Source: an uncultured Actinomycetes bacterium
GTDB taxonomy: Bacteria; Actinomycetota; Thermoleophilia; Solirubrobacterales; 70-9
Direction of reading: 5' to 3'
NCBI GenBank assembly: GCA_946886425.1
Contig: CAMPIP010000005.1
Coordinates: forward strand, 1 to 28,818
DNA length: 28,818 nucleotides
A model generated the notes under the pieces. That model was given only the letters and a program-made list of their open reading frames with translations. It was not told the origin of the DNA and searched no databases. Made by a program: the position numbers and the translations under genes. Every line of letters begins with the position of its first letter. The stretch's first letter is position 1. Positions 22,409 to 28,818 of this stretch are shown piece by piece.

Positions 22409-23142
22409 AGCTCTCGGTGGTGATGCCGGCCCAGAACGAGGAGGGGTCGGTCGCGAAAACGGTCGAAGGTGTCACCTCGGTGCTGGAGCGCGAGGGCATC
22501 GACTACGAGGTCGTCGTCGTCAACGACGACTCCGAGGACTCGACCGAAGCGGTGGTCGAGGCGATCGGGGCGGCGAACCCGCGAGTGCGCTGCCACCGCT
22601 CCCACTACGAACGCGGCTTCGGGATGGCGATCCGGGCCGGCCTCGACGTCTTCAAAGGGGACGCGGTGGCGATCGTGATGGCCGACGCCTCCGACAACCC
22701 CGAGGACCTCGTCCACTACCACCGCCTGCTCGAGGAAGGCTGGGACTGCGCCTTCGGCTCCCGCTTCATGCCCGGCGCCAACGTCTACGACTACCCGCGC
22801 CTGAAGCTGACCATCAACCGCCTCGCCAACTGGTTCATCCGGATCCTCTTCCGGCACCGCTACAACGACACCACCAACGCCTTCAAGGCCTACAAGCGCG
22901 AGGTCATCGAGACCATCCAGCCGCTCCTCTCCAAGCACTTCAACCTGACCGTGGAGATGCCCCTGAAGGCGATCGTCCGGGGCCACGACTACGCGGTGAT
23001 CCCCACCGACTGGACCAACCGCGCCACCGGCGTCGCCAAGCTGAAGATGAAAGAGATGGGCAGCCGCTACCTCTTCATCGTGCTGTACGTGTGGCTGGAG
23101 AGCACCCTGAGCCGCGGCGACTACCGGCGCGACCCGGCGTAG
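22405..23142 (+). CDS. GT2 glycosyltransferase, dolichol-phosphate-mannose-synthase-like
   Basis: A 245-residue family 2 glycosyltransferase. It has [13 protein letters not shown] (4-16), [13 protein letters not shown] (35-47), [18 protein letters not shown] (69-86), and the metal site [11 protein letters not shown] with Asp94. [15 protein letters not shown] and [14 protein letters not shown] are typical of DPM1/polyprenyl-phosphate sugar synthases. Unlike the protein at 15901-16845 it has no clear pair of C-terminal membrane helices, only a short hydrophobic stretch ([13 protein letters not shown]). It probably makes a polyprenyl-phosphate sugar for one of the GT-C-like proteins. Its start overlaps the SDR stop, so the SDR may make or alter its donor. 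The donor sugar is unknown. Confidence 0.9.
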   Translation: MKLSVVMPAQNEEGSVAKTVEGVTSVLEREGIDYEVVVVNDDSEDSTEAVVEAIGAANPRVRCHRSHYERGFGMAIRAGLDVFKGDAVAIVMADASDNPEDLVHYHRLLEEGWDCAFGSRFMPGANVYDYPRLKLTINRLANWFIRILFRHRYNDTTNAFKAYKREVIETIQPLLSKHFNLTVEMPLKAIVRGHDYAVIPTDWTNRATGVAKLKMKEMGSRYLFIVLYVWLESTLSRGDYRRDPA

Positions 23143-23152
23143 CGCCGGCGCT
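23141..23152. terminator. Palindrome between convergent stops
   Basis: AGCGCCGGCGCT is a perfect 12-base palindrome spanning the 9 bases between the convergent stops at 23142 and 23152. As with the hairpin at 10579-10601, it lies exactly at the junction and touches both stop codons. No T-run is present, so its function is inferred from position. Confidence 0.35.
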
Positions 23153-24786
23153 CAACCCAGCCGTAGTCGTCGTCGCATCCAGGCGAACGGGGTGCTCAAG
23201 CGCGGCATGCCGTGACGCAGCTGGGGGTTGGTCGAAGGGTCGGTGATCGTCTGTGGCAGCCAGCGGGCGATCAGCTGATCCTTCTCCCAGTCCTCGACCT
23301 CGGTCGAGCGACTCGAGGACTCGAAGTGGTAGAGGACGGTGTCGGGGTCGTAGACGACGCGGCGACCGCTGGCGCGCAGCTTCAGGCAGTAGTCCATGTC
23401 GTTGTAGTTGACCGGGAAGGTGCGACTGAAGCCGCCGACCTCGTCGAAGACCGCCCGGCTGGTCATCATGCAGGCTCCGGTGACGGCGAGGTAGCTCTGG
23501 GCGACGAGGACGTTGTTGGAGTAGCCATTGAAGTCGCCGGAGAAGCCGTGGTAGATGTGGCCCGGGTAGCCGCCGTTCTCGAAGAGGATGCCCGCGTGCT
23601 GGAGACGACCGTCCTGGAGTTTGAGGCGGCCGCCGACGGCACCGACGCCGGGCGCCTCCGAGTACATCACCAGCCGCTCGATCCACTCCGGCGTCACCAC
23701 CTCCATGTCGTCGTTGAGGAGGAGCAGGTGCTCGCCCTCGGCGTGGACGGCGCCGCGGTTGATCTTGGTCGAGAAGTTGAACGGTTCGTCGAACTCGACC
23801 ACCCGCAGCCGCTCGCCGGCGATCTCCTCCAGCTCGGCCAGCGTCTCGGCGCCGGTGGACGGGTCCGCGACACAGACGATCTCGAAGTTCTCGTAGGTGG
23901 AGCTCTCGACGATGCTGCGCACGCAGTGACTGACTAGGACGACGTCCTCGAAGCGCACTTCCCGAGACCCGCCGGCCGTGGGGATGACGATGCTGACCAG
24001 CGGCTGGCGGCGCAGGCGCGGGCGCAGGTGATAGACGCCGGGCCAGTCCTCGTCGCGCTCGGCCTGGGCGGGCAGGCCGATGCGGTCGCAGTGGGCCTGG
24101 ATCGCTCGCGTTCCCGCTTCGAACGCCCAAGGCTTGGCCTCTTCGCCGCCGCCCGCGGCCGAGGTCTCCAGGGTGCGCCAGTGGTAGAGGACGCGGGGGA
24201 CGTGGACGACCTTGCGGGCCCGCTCGGTCACCTTGAGGACGAGGTCCCAGTCCTGGGAGCCCTCGAACTCGGCGTCGAAGCCACCGACCTCCTCGACCAG
24301 GCCGCGGCGCAGGACGCTGAGGTGGCAGGTGTACATCTGCGTCCGCATCCGCTCCGGCGACCAGTCGGGCTTGAAGAAGGGGGCCTCGTGGCGTCCGGCG
24401 CGGTCGATCTTGTCTTCGTCGGTGTAGGCGTAGTCGGCTTCGGGCTCGGTTCGCAGCGCCTCGTCGACAAGGGCGAGCGCGTCGGGGTGCAGGGCGTCGT
24501 CGTGGTCGAGCAGGGCGACGAACTCGCCGCCGGCCATCGCCAGGGCGTCGTTGGAGGCGGCGACGATGCCGCCATTCTCCTCGCGGAAATGCACCCGAAC
24601 TCGCGAATCCCGCGCCTGCGCCCCTTCCAGCATTGCCCGCACGTGCGGCTCCCGTGAGCAATCGTCGACCAGGCAGAGCTCCCAGTCGGCGAAGCCCTGG
24701 CGGTCCACCGACTTCAGCATCGCCGCCAGGACGTCGGCCGGCGTTTCGAAGACCGGCGTGACGATCGAGAAGCGGGGCGCCGCCAC
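23152..24786 (-). CDS. Two-domain GT2 glycosyltransferase
   Basis: A 544-residue cytoplasmic protein with two family 2 glycosyltransferase domains. Domain 1 (about 5-205) has SIVTPVFETP, CLVDDCS at 38-44, NGGIVAASNDAL, and LLDHDDALHPD with Asp94/Asp96. Domain 2 (about 262-490) has SIVIPTAGG, FSTKINRGA, and LLLNDDMEV with Asp359/Asp360. GYPGHIYHGFSGDFNGY and VTGACMMTSRAVFDEVGGF belong to the acceptor side. Both metal sites are intact, so both domains may be active. Such tandem GT2 proteins occur in O-antigen and rhamnan-type loci. The start is GTG, 4 bases after the stop of the coiled-coil gene, so the two are one operon. It converges on the DPM-like gene. Donor and acceptor sugars are not known. 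Confidence 0.92.
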   Translation of the reverse strand: MAAPRFSIVTPVFETPADVLAAMLKSVDRQGFADWELCLVDDCSREPHVRAMLEGAQARDSRVRVHFREENGGIVAASNDALAMAGGEFVALLDHDDALHPDALALVDEALRTEPEADYAYTDEDKIDRAGRHEAPFFKPDWSPERMRTQMYTCHLSVLRRGLVEEVGGFDAEFEGSQDWDLVLKVTERARKVVHVPRVLYHWRTLETSAAGGGEEAKPWAFEAGTRAIQAHCDRIGLPAQAERDEDWPGVYHLRPRLRRQPLVSIVIPTAGGSREVRFEDVVLVSHCVRSIVESSTYENFEIVCVADPSTGAETLAELEEIAGERLRVVEFDEPFNFSTKINRGAVHAEGEHLLLLNDDMEVVTPEWIERLVMYSEAPGVGAVGGRLKLQDGRLQHAGILFENGGYPGHIYHGFSGDFNGYSNNVLVAQSYLAVTGACMMTSRAVFDEVGGFSRTFPVNYNDMDYCLKLRASGRRVVYDPDTVLYHFESSSRSTEVEDWEKDQLIARWLPQTITDPSTNPQLRHGMPRLSTPFAWMRRRLRLG

Positions 24787-24790
24787 CGCG

Positions 24791-25060
24791 TCAGCCCGCC
24801 CGGCGCAGCAGTCTGCGCAGGGCGGAGAGAGGCAGCAGGGCGCGGACGCGGGAAACGATGTGCAGAAGGCGGGCGGTCCCGGCTTCGAGCTGGGCGACCT
24901 GTCCCTTGAACGATCCGAGTTCCGCGTCCTTGGAGATCAGGAGATCGCGCAGGCGCAGGACCTCCTCCCGGCTGGCGGCAAGCTCGCCGCGCAGTCTCTC
25001 CAGCTCGGAGTCGCCTTTTGCCGGCGGATCCGACCGCCTCGAAGTCGCCTGTTCTGCCAT
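24791..25060 (-). CDS. Small coiled-coil protein, function unknown
   Basis: An 89-residue protein. After a hydrophilic N-terminus comes a continuous charged helix with heptad-like leucines (SELERLRGELAASREEV, LRLRDLLISKDAELGSF, KGQVAQLEAGTARLL; about residues 24-68). A basic amphipathic C-terminus (VRALLPLSALRRLLRRAG) could touch the membrane surface. An open frame starts at GTG 25081, but a TAGACT box at 25069-25074 falls inside that extension and 8 bases before ATG 25060, so I prefer 25060. It is 4 bases upstream of the two-domain glycosyltransferase gene on the same strand. A role in oligomerising or anchoring that enzyme, for example as a chain-length ruler, is a guess from context. Confidence 0.75.
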   Translation of the reverse strand: MAEQATSRRSDPPAKGDSELERLRGELAASREEVLRLRDLLISKDAELGSFKGQVAQLEAGTARLLHIVSRVRALLPLSALRRLLRRAG

Positions 25061-25068
25061 GGCGGCCG

Positions 25069-25074
25069 AGTCTA
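25069..25074 (-). promoter_or_regulatory. Candidate -10 box (TAGACT) of the coiled-coil/glycosyltransferase unit
   Basis: Read on the minus strand, TAGACT ends 8 bases before the ATG at 25060. This fits a leaderless or near-leaderless transcript and argues against the in-frame GTG at 25081 as the start. Confidence 0.45.
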
Positions 25075-25136
25075 TCCGCACCCTCGCCCCGCCCGGGGGT
25101 ATCGACGCCGCCGTGGCGGAGCGTCAACTCGATCAA

Positions 25137-25142
25137 TAGGCT
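25137..25142 (+). promoter_or_regulatory. Candidate -10 box (TAGGCT) of the methyltransferase gene
   Basis: TAGGCT lies 57 bases before the GTG at 25200. Unlike the other first genes here, this one has a true leader with a strong Shine-Dalgarno GAGGAG (25187-25192) 7 bases before the start. No clear -35 is seen. Confidence 0.3.
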
Positions 25143-25199
25143 CGGAGCGACTCGCCGGCGCCGTGGATCGCGGCGACGACTTGACAGAGGAGCAAGCTC

Positions 25200-26210
25200 G
25201 TGAGCAAAAAGGATCGCATTCTGGCCGCCCGCGTCGACGCAATCGAGTCGAGGCTCTCGGCTGTGGAGGCGGCGTCCACGAGGGCTTCTCACTTCCGTTC
25301 TCCGGCGCTGTGGAACGACCCTGGCCACTGGCCCATGCCCCCGCTCGGCACCCCCGGTGAGCTGCTCGCGTCGGGGGCCCGGATCGATACGGCGATGGAT
25401 CGGTTGAACGCGGATGTCTCGCTGCGACGCTTTCACGACGCGGACCCGGCTCGCGTCGAGGAGTTGATTCGCGCCGACGCGCAGCCAATTCCCACTGACG
25501 CCGACCGCGTCGGCTACTACGCCGGGGACGACTTGGCCTACTGGTTGTCCGGCCTCGGGGACTACCTGCGGATCGAAGAGATGGGCCACGAGCTCGATCG
25601 CCCACTCTCGCCGGGACAGCGCTTCCTCGACCTCGGTTGCGCCTCCGGTCGCGTCCTCAGGCACTTTGAGGCGATGGCCCCCGGCGTCGATGCCGTCGGG
25701 ATCGACCTCTGCCGCCAGTACGTCGCCTGGGCGCGCGAACACCTGCAGGCGCCGGTTCTGCAGGGGACGGCGCTGCCGAGCCTGCCGTTCGCCGACGGCT
25801 CGATCCACGCGATCTTCGCCGGCTCCGTCTTCACGCACATCAACGACTTCGAAGAGGCCTGGCTCGCCGAGCTGCGCCGCGTGATCGCTCCGGGCGGTTT
25901 CGCCGTCCTGACGGTCCACTCCGAGGACGTGTGGGAGGAAGTGCGGGCGGACCGGGAGCACCCGCTGCGGCTCCACGCGCTGGAGGTGCGACACCGTCTC
26001 GAGCCGACCGGCCTCGACCCCGTCACCGACGCGGACTTCGACCAGGCTATGCCCGCCCCGCGGGTGGCGCTCGAGGCAGTCGATTGGCCGGATACCAACG
26101 TCTTTCACTCCCGCGAGTGGCTCCGCCGGCATTGGGGCCGGTTGTGGCGCGTGGAGCGCATCCTCGAGCAGGCCTCCAGCTACCAGGACGCCGTCGTCCT
26201 CGTGCCTTGA
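25200..26210 (+). CDS. SAM-dependent class I methyltransferase with N-terminal coiled-coil
   Basis: A 336-residue protein. The N-terminus (KKDRILAARVDAIESRLSAVEAA, residues 3-25) is a short coiled-coil. A Rossmann-like methyltransferase domain spans about 125-245: motif I FLDLGCASGR at 142-151, GIDL at 167-170 as the acidic end of strand 2, LPFADGSIHAIFAGSVFTHI at 195-214 as motifs II/III, and LRRVIAPGGFAVLTVHSED for the following strand. This resembles methyltransferases of sugar or natural-product pathways. GTG at 25200 with Shine-Dalgarno GAGGAG gives a clear start. In this locus a sugar O-methyl or capping step is plausible; the substrate is not shown. Its coiled-coil, like that of the neighbouring small protein, hints at a shared assembly. 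Confidence 0.88.
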   Translation: MSKKDRILAARVDAIESRLSAVEAASTRASHFRSPALWNDPGHWPMPPLGTPGELLASGARIDTAMDRLNADVSLRRFHDADPARVEELIRADAQPIPTDADRVGYYAGDDLAYWLSGLGDYLRIEEMGHELDRPLSPGQRFLDLGCASGRVLRHFEAMAPGVDAVGIDLCRQYVAWAREHLQAPVLQGTALPSLPFADGSIHAIFAGSVFTHINDFEEAWLAELRRVIAPGGFAVLTVHSEDVWEEVRADREHPLRLHALEVRHRLEPTGLDPVTDADFDQAMPAPRVALEAVDWPDTNVFHSREWLRRHWGRLWRVERILEQASSYQDAVVLVP

Positions 26211-26232
26211 CCCGTAGTTTCTCGCCGAAGAG

Positions 26233-27618
26233 CTAGACGAGCCGGAGGTGTTGGGTCGCGTCGCTGACGATCGCGTTGACGATGGCGAAGTAGAGGATGC
26301 CCGCCAGCAGGGCGACGGCCAGGGTCCGGTAGCGGCGCGGTCCCCGCTCGGCCGTCTCCAGCGGCGAGGGCCAGCCGGGGGCGATCACGACCAGCGAGGC
26401 GAGGACGAACGCCGGCAGCATGAAACGGGTCTCTATCGCCGAGGGCAGCGAGGTGGCGGACGCGGCGAGCAGGATCACGGGAAGGGGCCATCGGGCCGGC
26501 CCCAGGCTCCGCCGCCCCTGGCGCCAGGCGAGCCGGAAGAGGGCGAGGAAGACGAGCAGGAACCCGCCGAAGCGAAGCAGCTTGTTCGCGGGCGATTCGA
26601 GGCGTTCGACGTAGGGGGTGGGGTAGCGCTGGTCGAGGCCGTTGACGACGTGGCGGAGGAAGACCCCGGCCATCGTCAGCGGGTGGGAGAGCACGATCCC
26701 GGCGTATTCGGAGCTGCCGGTGACGACCCCGTCCTCGAGCCCGCCGAGGATCCCCGCCGTGTGCGGGTCGAGGTACTCCATCTGAGGGGGTGCATTCCCG
26801 ACAAAGGTCTCGTAACGCTGCAGGCGCAGGCCTTCGGTGTACTGCAGGCCGGCCAGGTCGTTGCCGCCGGGAATCGGACTGTAGTCGCCGAGGTTTCGGT
26901 GCGAGAGGAGCGACTGGGGCAGCGAGACGAGCGTCAGCCCGAGCACGAAGAGGCCCAGGCAGAGCGAGCGCGATCGCAGCGAGCCCGCCGCCCGCCGCTG
27001 TCGCCACATGTCCCAGAAGAGGAGCAGGAGCAGCAGCGGGACCAGCAGCAGGTAGGCGGGGCGTGCGTTCAGCGCATAGGCGGTGGCGACGCCGCCGAGG
27101 GCCATCCAGGCCGGTGAGGTCGGCGAGCTGACGGCGACGATCGCGAGCAGCGCCGCCGCCAGCGCCGGGAGGTCGCTGAGCGGGTAGCTCAGGTACCCGC
27201 GCCAGAAGACGAACAGGAGGAGGCCCAGCGCGAGCCGCCGGAGGAGGCCCCAGGGGCGCCGCGGCCAAGCGACCTCGGCGAGCCGCGGCGCCAGGACGCC
27301 GCCGATCAGAGCCATCACGGCGGCGTTGAAGACCATCACCTCGTGGGTGTCGCCGAGGCCGAGATGGCCCCCCGTCTCACGCAGGCCGAAATAGGTGAGT
27401 GGCAGCGCGTAGCCGCGCAGGCCGGTGTATTCGAAGTTCAGCAGGGAGAAGTGGCCGCCCGCGTCGAAGCTGGCGGCCAGGTCCCAGTAGTTGCCCGAGT
27501 CGAAGTAGAACGGCTTGCTGCCCTGGAGCAGCGCCAGGAAGAGTCCGGCGAGGAAGAGGCAGGCGAACGCCGTCGCGGCCGGATGCGCGGAGAGGGACCG
27601 GAAGGCGTTTCGGAGCAT
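26233..27618 (-). CDS. Multi-spanning GT-C-like membrane protein 4
   Basis: A 461-residue protein with about 9-10 hydrophobic segments. After helix 1 (about 14-33) comes a loop with FYFDSGNYWDLAASF (Asp40, Asp46), an acidic motif in the position expected for a GT-C glycosyltransferase catalytic residue. FEYTGLRGYALPLTYFGL follows. A large soluble loop lies at about 245-310 (GDYSPIPGGNDLAGLQYTEGL and further). SAIETRFMLPAFVLASLVVIAP near the C-terminus is like the conserved ER-x-MLP/PAF segment of many ArnT-like and mannosyltransferase-like proteins. A transferase for a surface glycan is inferred. The ATG at 27618 has no clear Shine-Dalgarno; a short open frame with its own -10 box lies in the leader. 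It converges on the methyltransferase gene with a 22-base gap. Confidence 0.85.
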   Translation of the reverse strand: MLRNAFRSLSAHPAATAFACLFLAGLFLALLQGSKPFYFDSGNYWDLAASFDAGGHFSLLNFEYTGLRGYALPLTYFGLRETGGHLGLGDTHEVMVFNAAVMALIGGVLAPRLAEVAWPRRPWGLLRRLALGLLLFVFWRGYLSYPLSDLPALAAALLAIVAVSSPTSPAWMALGGVATAYALNARPAYLLLVPLLLLLLFWDMWRQRRAAGSLRSRSLCLGLFVLGLTLVSLPQSLLSHRNLGDYSPIPGGNDLAGLQYTEGLRLQRYETFVGNAPPQMEYLDPHTAGILGGLEDGVVTGSSEYAGIVLSHPLTMAGVFLRHVVNGLDQRYPTPYVERLESPANKLLRFGGFLLVFLALFRLAWRQGRRSLGPARWPLPVILLAASATSLPSAIETRFMLPAFVLASLVVIAPGWPSPLETAERGPRRYRTLAVALLAGILYFAIVNAIVSDATQHLRLV

Positions 27619-27636
27619 GCGTCTTCGGCGAGGGGC

Positions 27637-27702
27637 TCAGGACGAGTAGGGCGCGGCGGCCGTCTCGAGGATCTCCGGTCCGGTGGGGAGGCGCCCGCTC
27701 AC
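27637..27702 (-). CDS. Possible 21-residue leader ORF upstream of the membrane protein gene
   Basis: GTG at 27702 opens a 22-codon frame ending in TGA at 27637-27639, 18 bases before the ATG of the membrane protein gene on the same strand. The peptide reads SGRLPTGPEILETAAAPYSS after the start. A TAGCCT box (27710-27715) lies 7 bases before the GTG, the same arrangement as other leaderless starts in this window. A transcript from that box would carry this ORF first and then the membrane protein gene. It could be a regulatory uORF or a chance frame. The same frame runs on upstream as part of a long antisense shadow, which lowers confidence. Confidence 0.25.
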   Translation of the reverse strand: MSGRLPTGPEILETAAAPYSS

Positions 27703-27709
27703 CGGCGAC

Positions 27710-27715
27710 AGGCTA
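27710..27715 (-). promoter_or_regulatory. Candidate -10 box (TAGCCT) for the membrane protein unit
   Basis: Read on the minus strand, TAGCCT would start transcription near 27702-27703, giving about 85 bases of leader to the ATG at 27618 or a leaderless short ORF starting at 27702. It is divergent from the TAGGGT box at 27745-27750. Confidence 0.35.
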
Positions 27716-27744
27716 ACGAGAGATGACGCCGCGGCGGCGATGGG

Positions 27745-27750
27745 TAGGGT
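27745..27750 (+). promoter_or_regulatory. Candidate -10 box (TAGGGT) of the aminotransferase gene
   Basis: TAGGGT ends 6 bases before the GTG at 27757, placing the expected transcript start on the start codon. ATGACG at 27723-27728 is a weak -35 match with a 16-base spacer. The spacing repeats that of the TAGATT box before the GlxA-type regulator. Confidence 0.5.
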
Positions 27751-27756
27751 GGCGGC

Positions 27757-28818
27757 GTGGGCGAGCGACCGGTGGCGAACATTGCCGCGAACGATTTCGC
27801 GCGCCAGTGGCGGGACGTCGGCGCGGACGCGCTCGCCGCCGTCGACCGGGTGGGGGGCAGCGGCTGGCTGGTCCTGGGCGAGGAGGTGGAGCGCTTCGAG
27901 GAGGAGCTGGCCTCCTGGTGGGGCGTGCCCCACGCGGTCGGCGTCGCCAGCGGCCTCGACGCGCTGGAGATCGGCCTGCGCTGCGCCGGCGTGGCGCCGG
28001 GCGAGCGGGTCCTGACCACGCCGCTGACCGCCTTCGCGACGACGCTGGCGATCCTCCGCGCCGGTGCCGAGCCGGTCTGGTGCGACGTCGATGCCAGCGG
28101 CGGCCTCGACCTCGACCGGGCCGAGGCGGCGCTGCGCACCGACCGCTCGATCCGGGCGGTGCTGCCGGTCCACCTCTACGGCCACCCGCTCGATCCGGTG
28201 GAGCTGCGCCGGCTGGCGGCCGAGCACGGCGTCGTCGTCGTCGAGGACTGCGCTCAGTCGGCGGGAGCCGAGCGCGACGGGGCTCCCACCGGGAGGGCCG
28301 GCGTCGCCGCCGCGACCAGTCTCTACCCGACCAAGAACCTCGGCGCGATGGGCGATGGCGGCGTCCTGCTGACGGCGGACGCCGAGGTCGCCGAGCACGC
28401 CCGCCGGCTCCGCGACTACGGGCAGCGCGGTCGTTACGAGCACCGGGAGGCCGGGCTCAACAGCCGCCTCGACGAGCTGCAGGCGGCGATCCTGCGCAGC
28501 GCCCTGCTGCCTCGCCTCGACGGCTTCCTAGCTCGCCGCCGCGAGATTGCCGGGCGCTACGCGGAGGCGCTGGCGCCGACCTCGCTGCGCCCGGTCGAGC
28601 CGGCCGCGGGACGCTCCGCCCGTCACCTCTTTCCGATCGAGGTGGGCGAGGGGGACCCCGCCGCGGTCGCCGCCTCCCTTCGCAAGGCCGGCGTGGGGGT
28701 CGGCCGCCACTATCCGTTCGTCTGCCCGGATCAGGGCGCCGTCGCCGGGATCGGCGAGAGCCTCGACCCGCTCGCGACCGCTCGCCGGCTCGCCGAGGAC
28801 GAGCTCTCGCTGCCGATC
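27757..28818 (+). CDS. DegT/DnrJ/EryC1/StrS-family sugar aminotransferase (3' end outside window)
   Basis: The frame runs open for 354 codons to the window end with no stop; the family usually has about 365-380 residues, so only the tail is missing. GSGWLVLGEEVERFEEELA (34-52) and GVASGLDALEIGLR (62-75) are the N-terminal marks. TTPLTAFATTLAILRAGAEPVWCDVD (87-112) and HLYGHP follow. VVVEDCAQSAGA (160-171) holds Asp164, which contacts the pyridoxal ring nitrogen, and SLYPTKNLGAMGDGG (188-202) holds Lys193, the PLP Schiff-base lysine. The enzyme should aminate a keto-sugar nucleotide (FdtB/QdtB-like sequences are closest in my memory). The GTG at 27757 sits 6 bases after a TAGGGT box; GTG 27772 is an alternative. 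It adds an amino-sugar step to the glycan locus; its keto-sugar source is not in the window. Confidence 0.92.
   Translation, partial: MGERPVANIAANDFARQWRDVGADALAAVDRVGGSGWLVLGEEVERFEEELASWWGVPHAVGVASGLDALEIGLRCAGVAPGERVLTTPLTAFATTLAILRAGAEPVWCDVDASGGLDLDRAEAALRTDRSIRAVLPVHLYGHPLDPVELRRLAAEHGVVVVEDCAQSAGAERDGAPTGRAGVAAATSLYPTKNLGAMGDGGVLLTADAEVAEHARRLRDYGQRGRYEHREAGLNSRLDELQAAILRSALLPRLDGFLARRREIAGRYAEALAPTSLRPVEPAAGRSARHLFPIEVGEGDPAAVAASLRKAGVGVGRHYPFVCPDQGAVAGIGESLDPLATARRLAEDELSLPI

Noticed and set aside
25181..25186. TTGACA as a -35 box for the methyltransferase gene
   Set aside because: It is immediately followed by the Shine-Dalgarno and lies 14 bases before the start codon, leaving no room for a -10 box and leader. 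It may be chance.
1..28818. CRISPR arrays, tRNA genes, insertion sequences, attachment sites or prophage
   Set aside because: Reading both strands gave no spaced direct repeats, no cloverleaf-like stretch, no transposase or integrase motifs and no region with clearly different base composition.

Overview
This window is very GC-rich and densely coded. No stretch longer than about 210 bases lacks a gene, and I saw no tRNA, rRNA, CRISPR array, transposase or phage gene. The composition, the fused PafBC-type WYL regulator, the tandem crcB pair, the PPOX and GlxA families and the many GTG starts suggest a high-GC actinobacterium, probably of the Thermoleophilia/Solirubrobacterales type. That placement is inferred from gene style and is not demonstrated.

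Positions 1-13989 hold mixed housekeeping and accessory genes. In order: the 3' end of an unrecognised gene; an alpha/beta hydrolase; a small DUF3817-type membrane protein (minus strand); two overlapping fluoride-channel genes (crcB); an OB-fold/HD-domain exoribonuclease of the YhaM type; a small one-helix membrane protein (minus); a fused two-unit WYL transcription factor; a metallo-beta-lactamase-fold hydrolase; a penicillin-acylase-family Ntn hydrolase; and two secreted glycoside-hydrolase-like paralogs. Between the paralogs sit a divergent DJ-1/PfpI gene and a GlxA-type AraC regulator with a flavin/F420-type oxidoreductase.

Positions 14000-28818 look like a cell-surface glycan locus. Five plus-strand genes (14000-21128) are chained by 4-base stop/start overlaps or 1-base gaps: a GT-C-like membrane protein, a GtrB/DPM-like polyprenyl-phosphate glycosyltransferase, two more large membrane proteins, and an NAD-dependent sugar epimerase. 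A second unit (21335-23142) holds a tyvelose/paratose-epimerase-like SDR with Phe in place of the catalytic Tyr, plus a second DPM-like glycosyltransferase. Next come a minus-strand two-domain GT2 glycosyltransferase with a small coiled-coil protein, a SAM methyltransferase, another GT-C-like membrane protein (minus) and a sugar aminotransferase (DegT family) cut by the window end. A plausible joint role is to make modified nucleotide sugars, load them on polyprenyl phosphate, transfer them outside the membrane and decorate the product; the substrates are unknown.

The most unusual non-coding signals are: (i) a two-copy structured palindromic element (6924-6976 and 21150-21201) with a conserved inner hairpin and an outer stem kept in both copies; (ii) TANNNT -10 boxes lying 6-12 bases before start codons, implying leaderless or very short-leader transcripts; (iii) two divergent -10 boxes overlapping by 2 bp at 4102-4111; (iv) a perfect TGGCA-N4-TGCCA operator candidate in front of the GlxA-type regulator.
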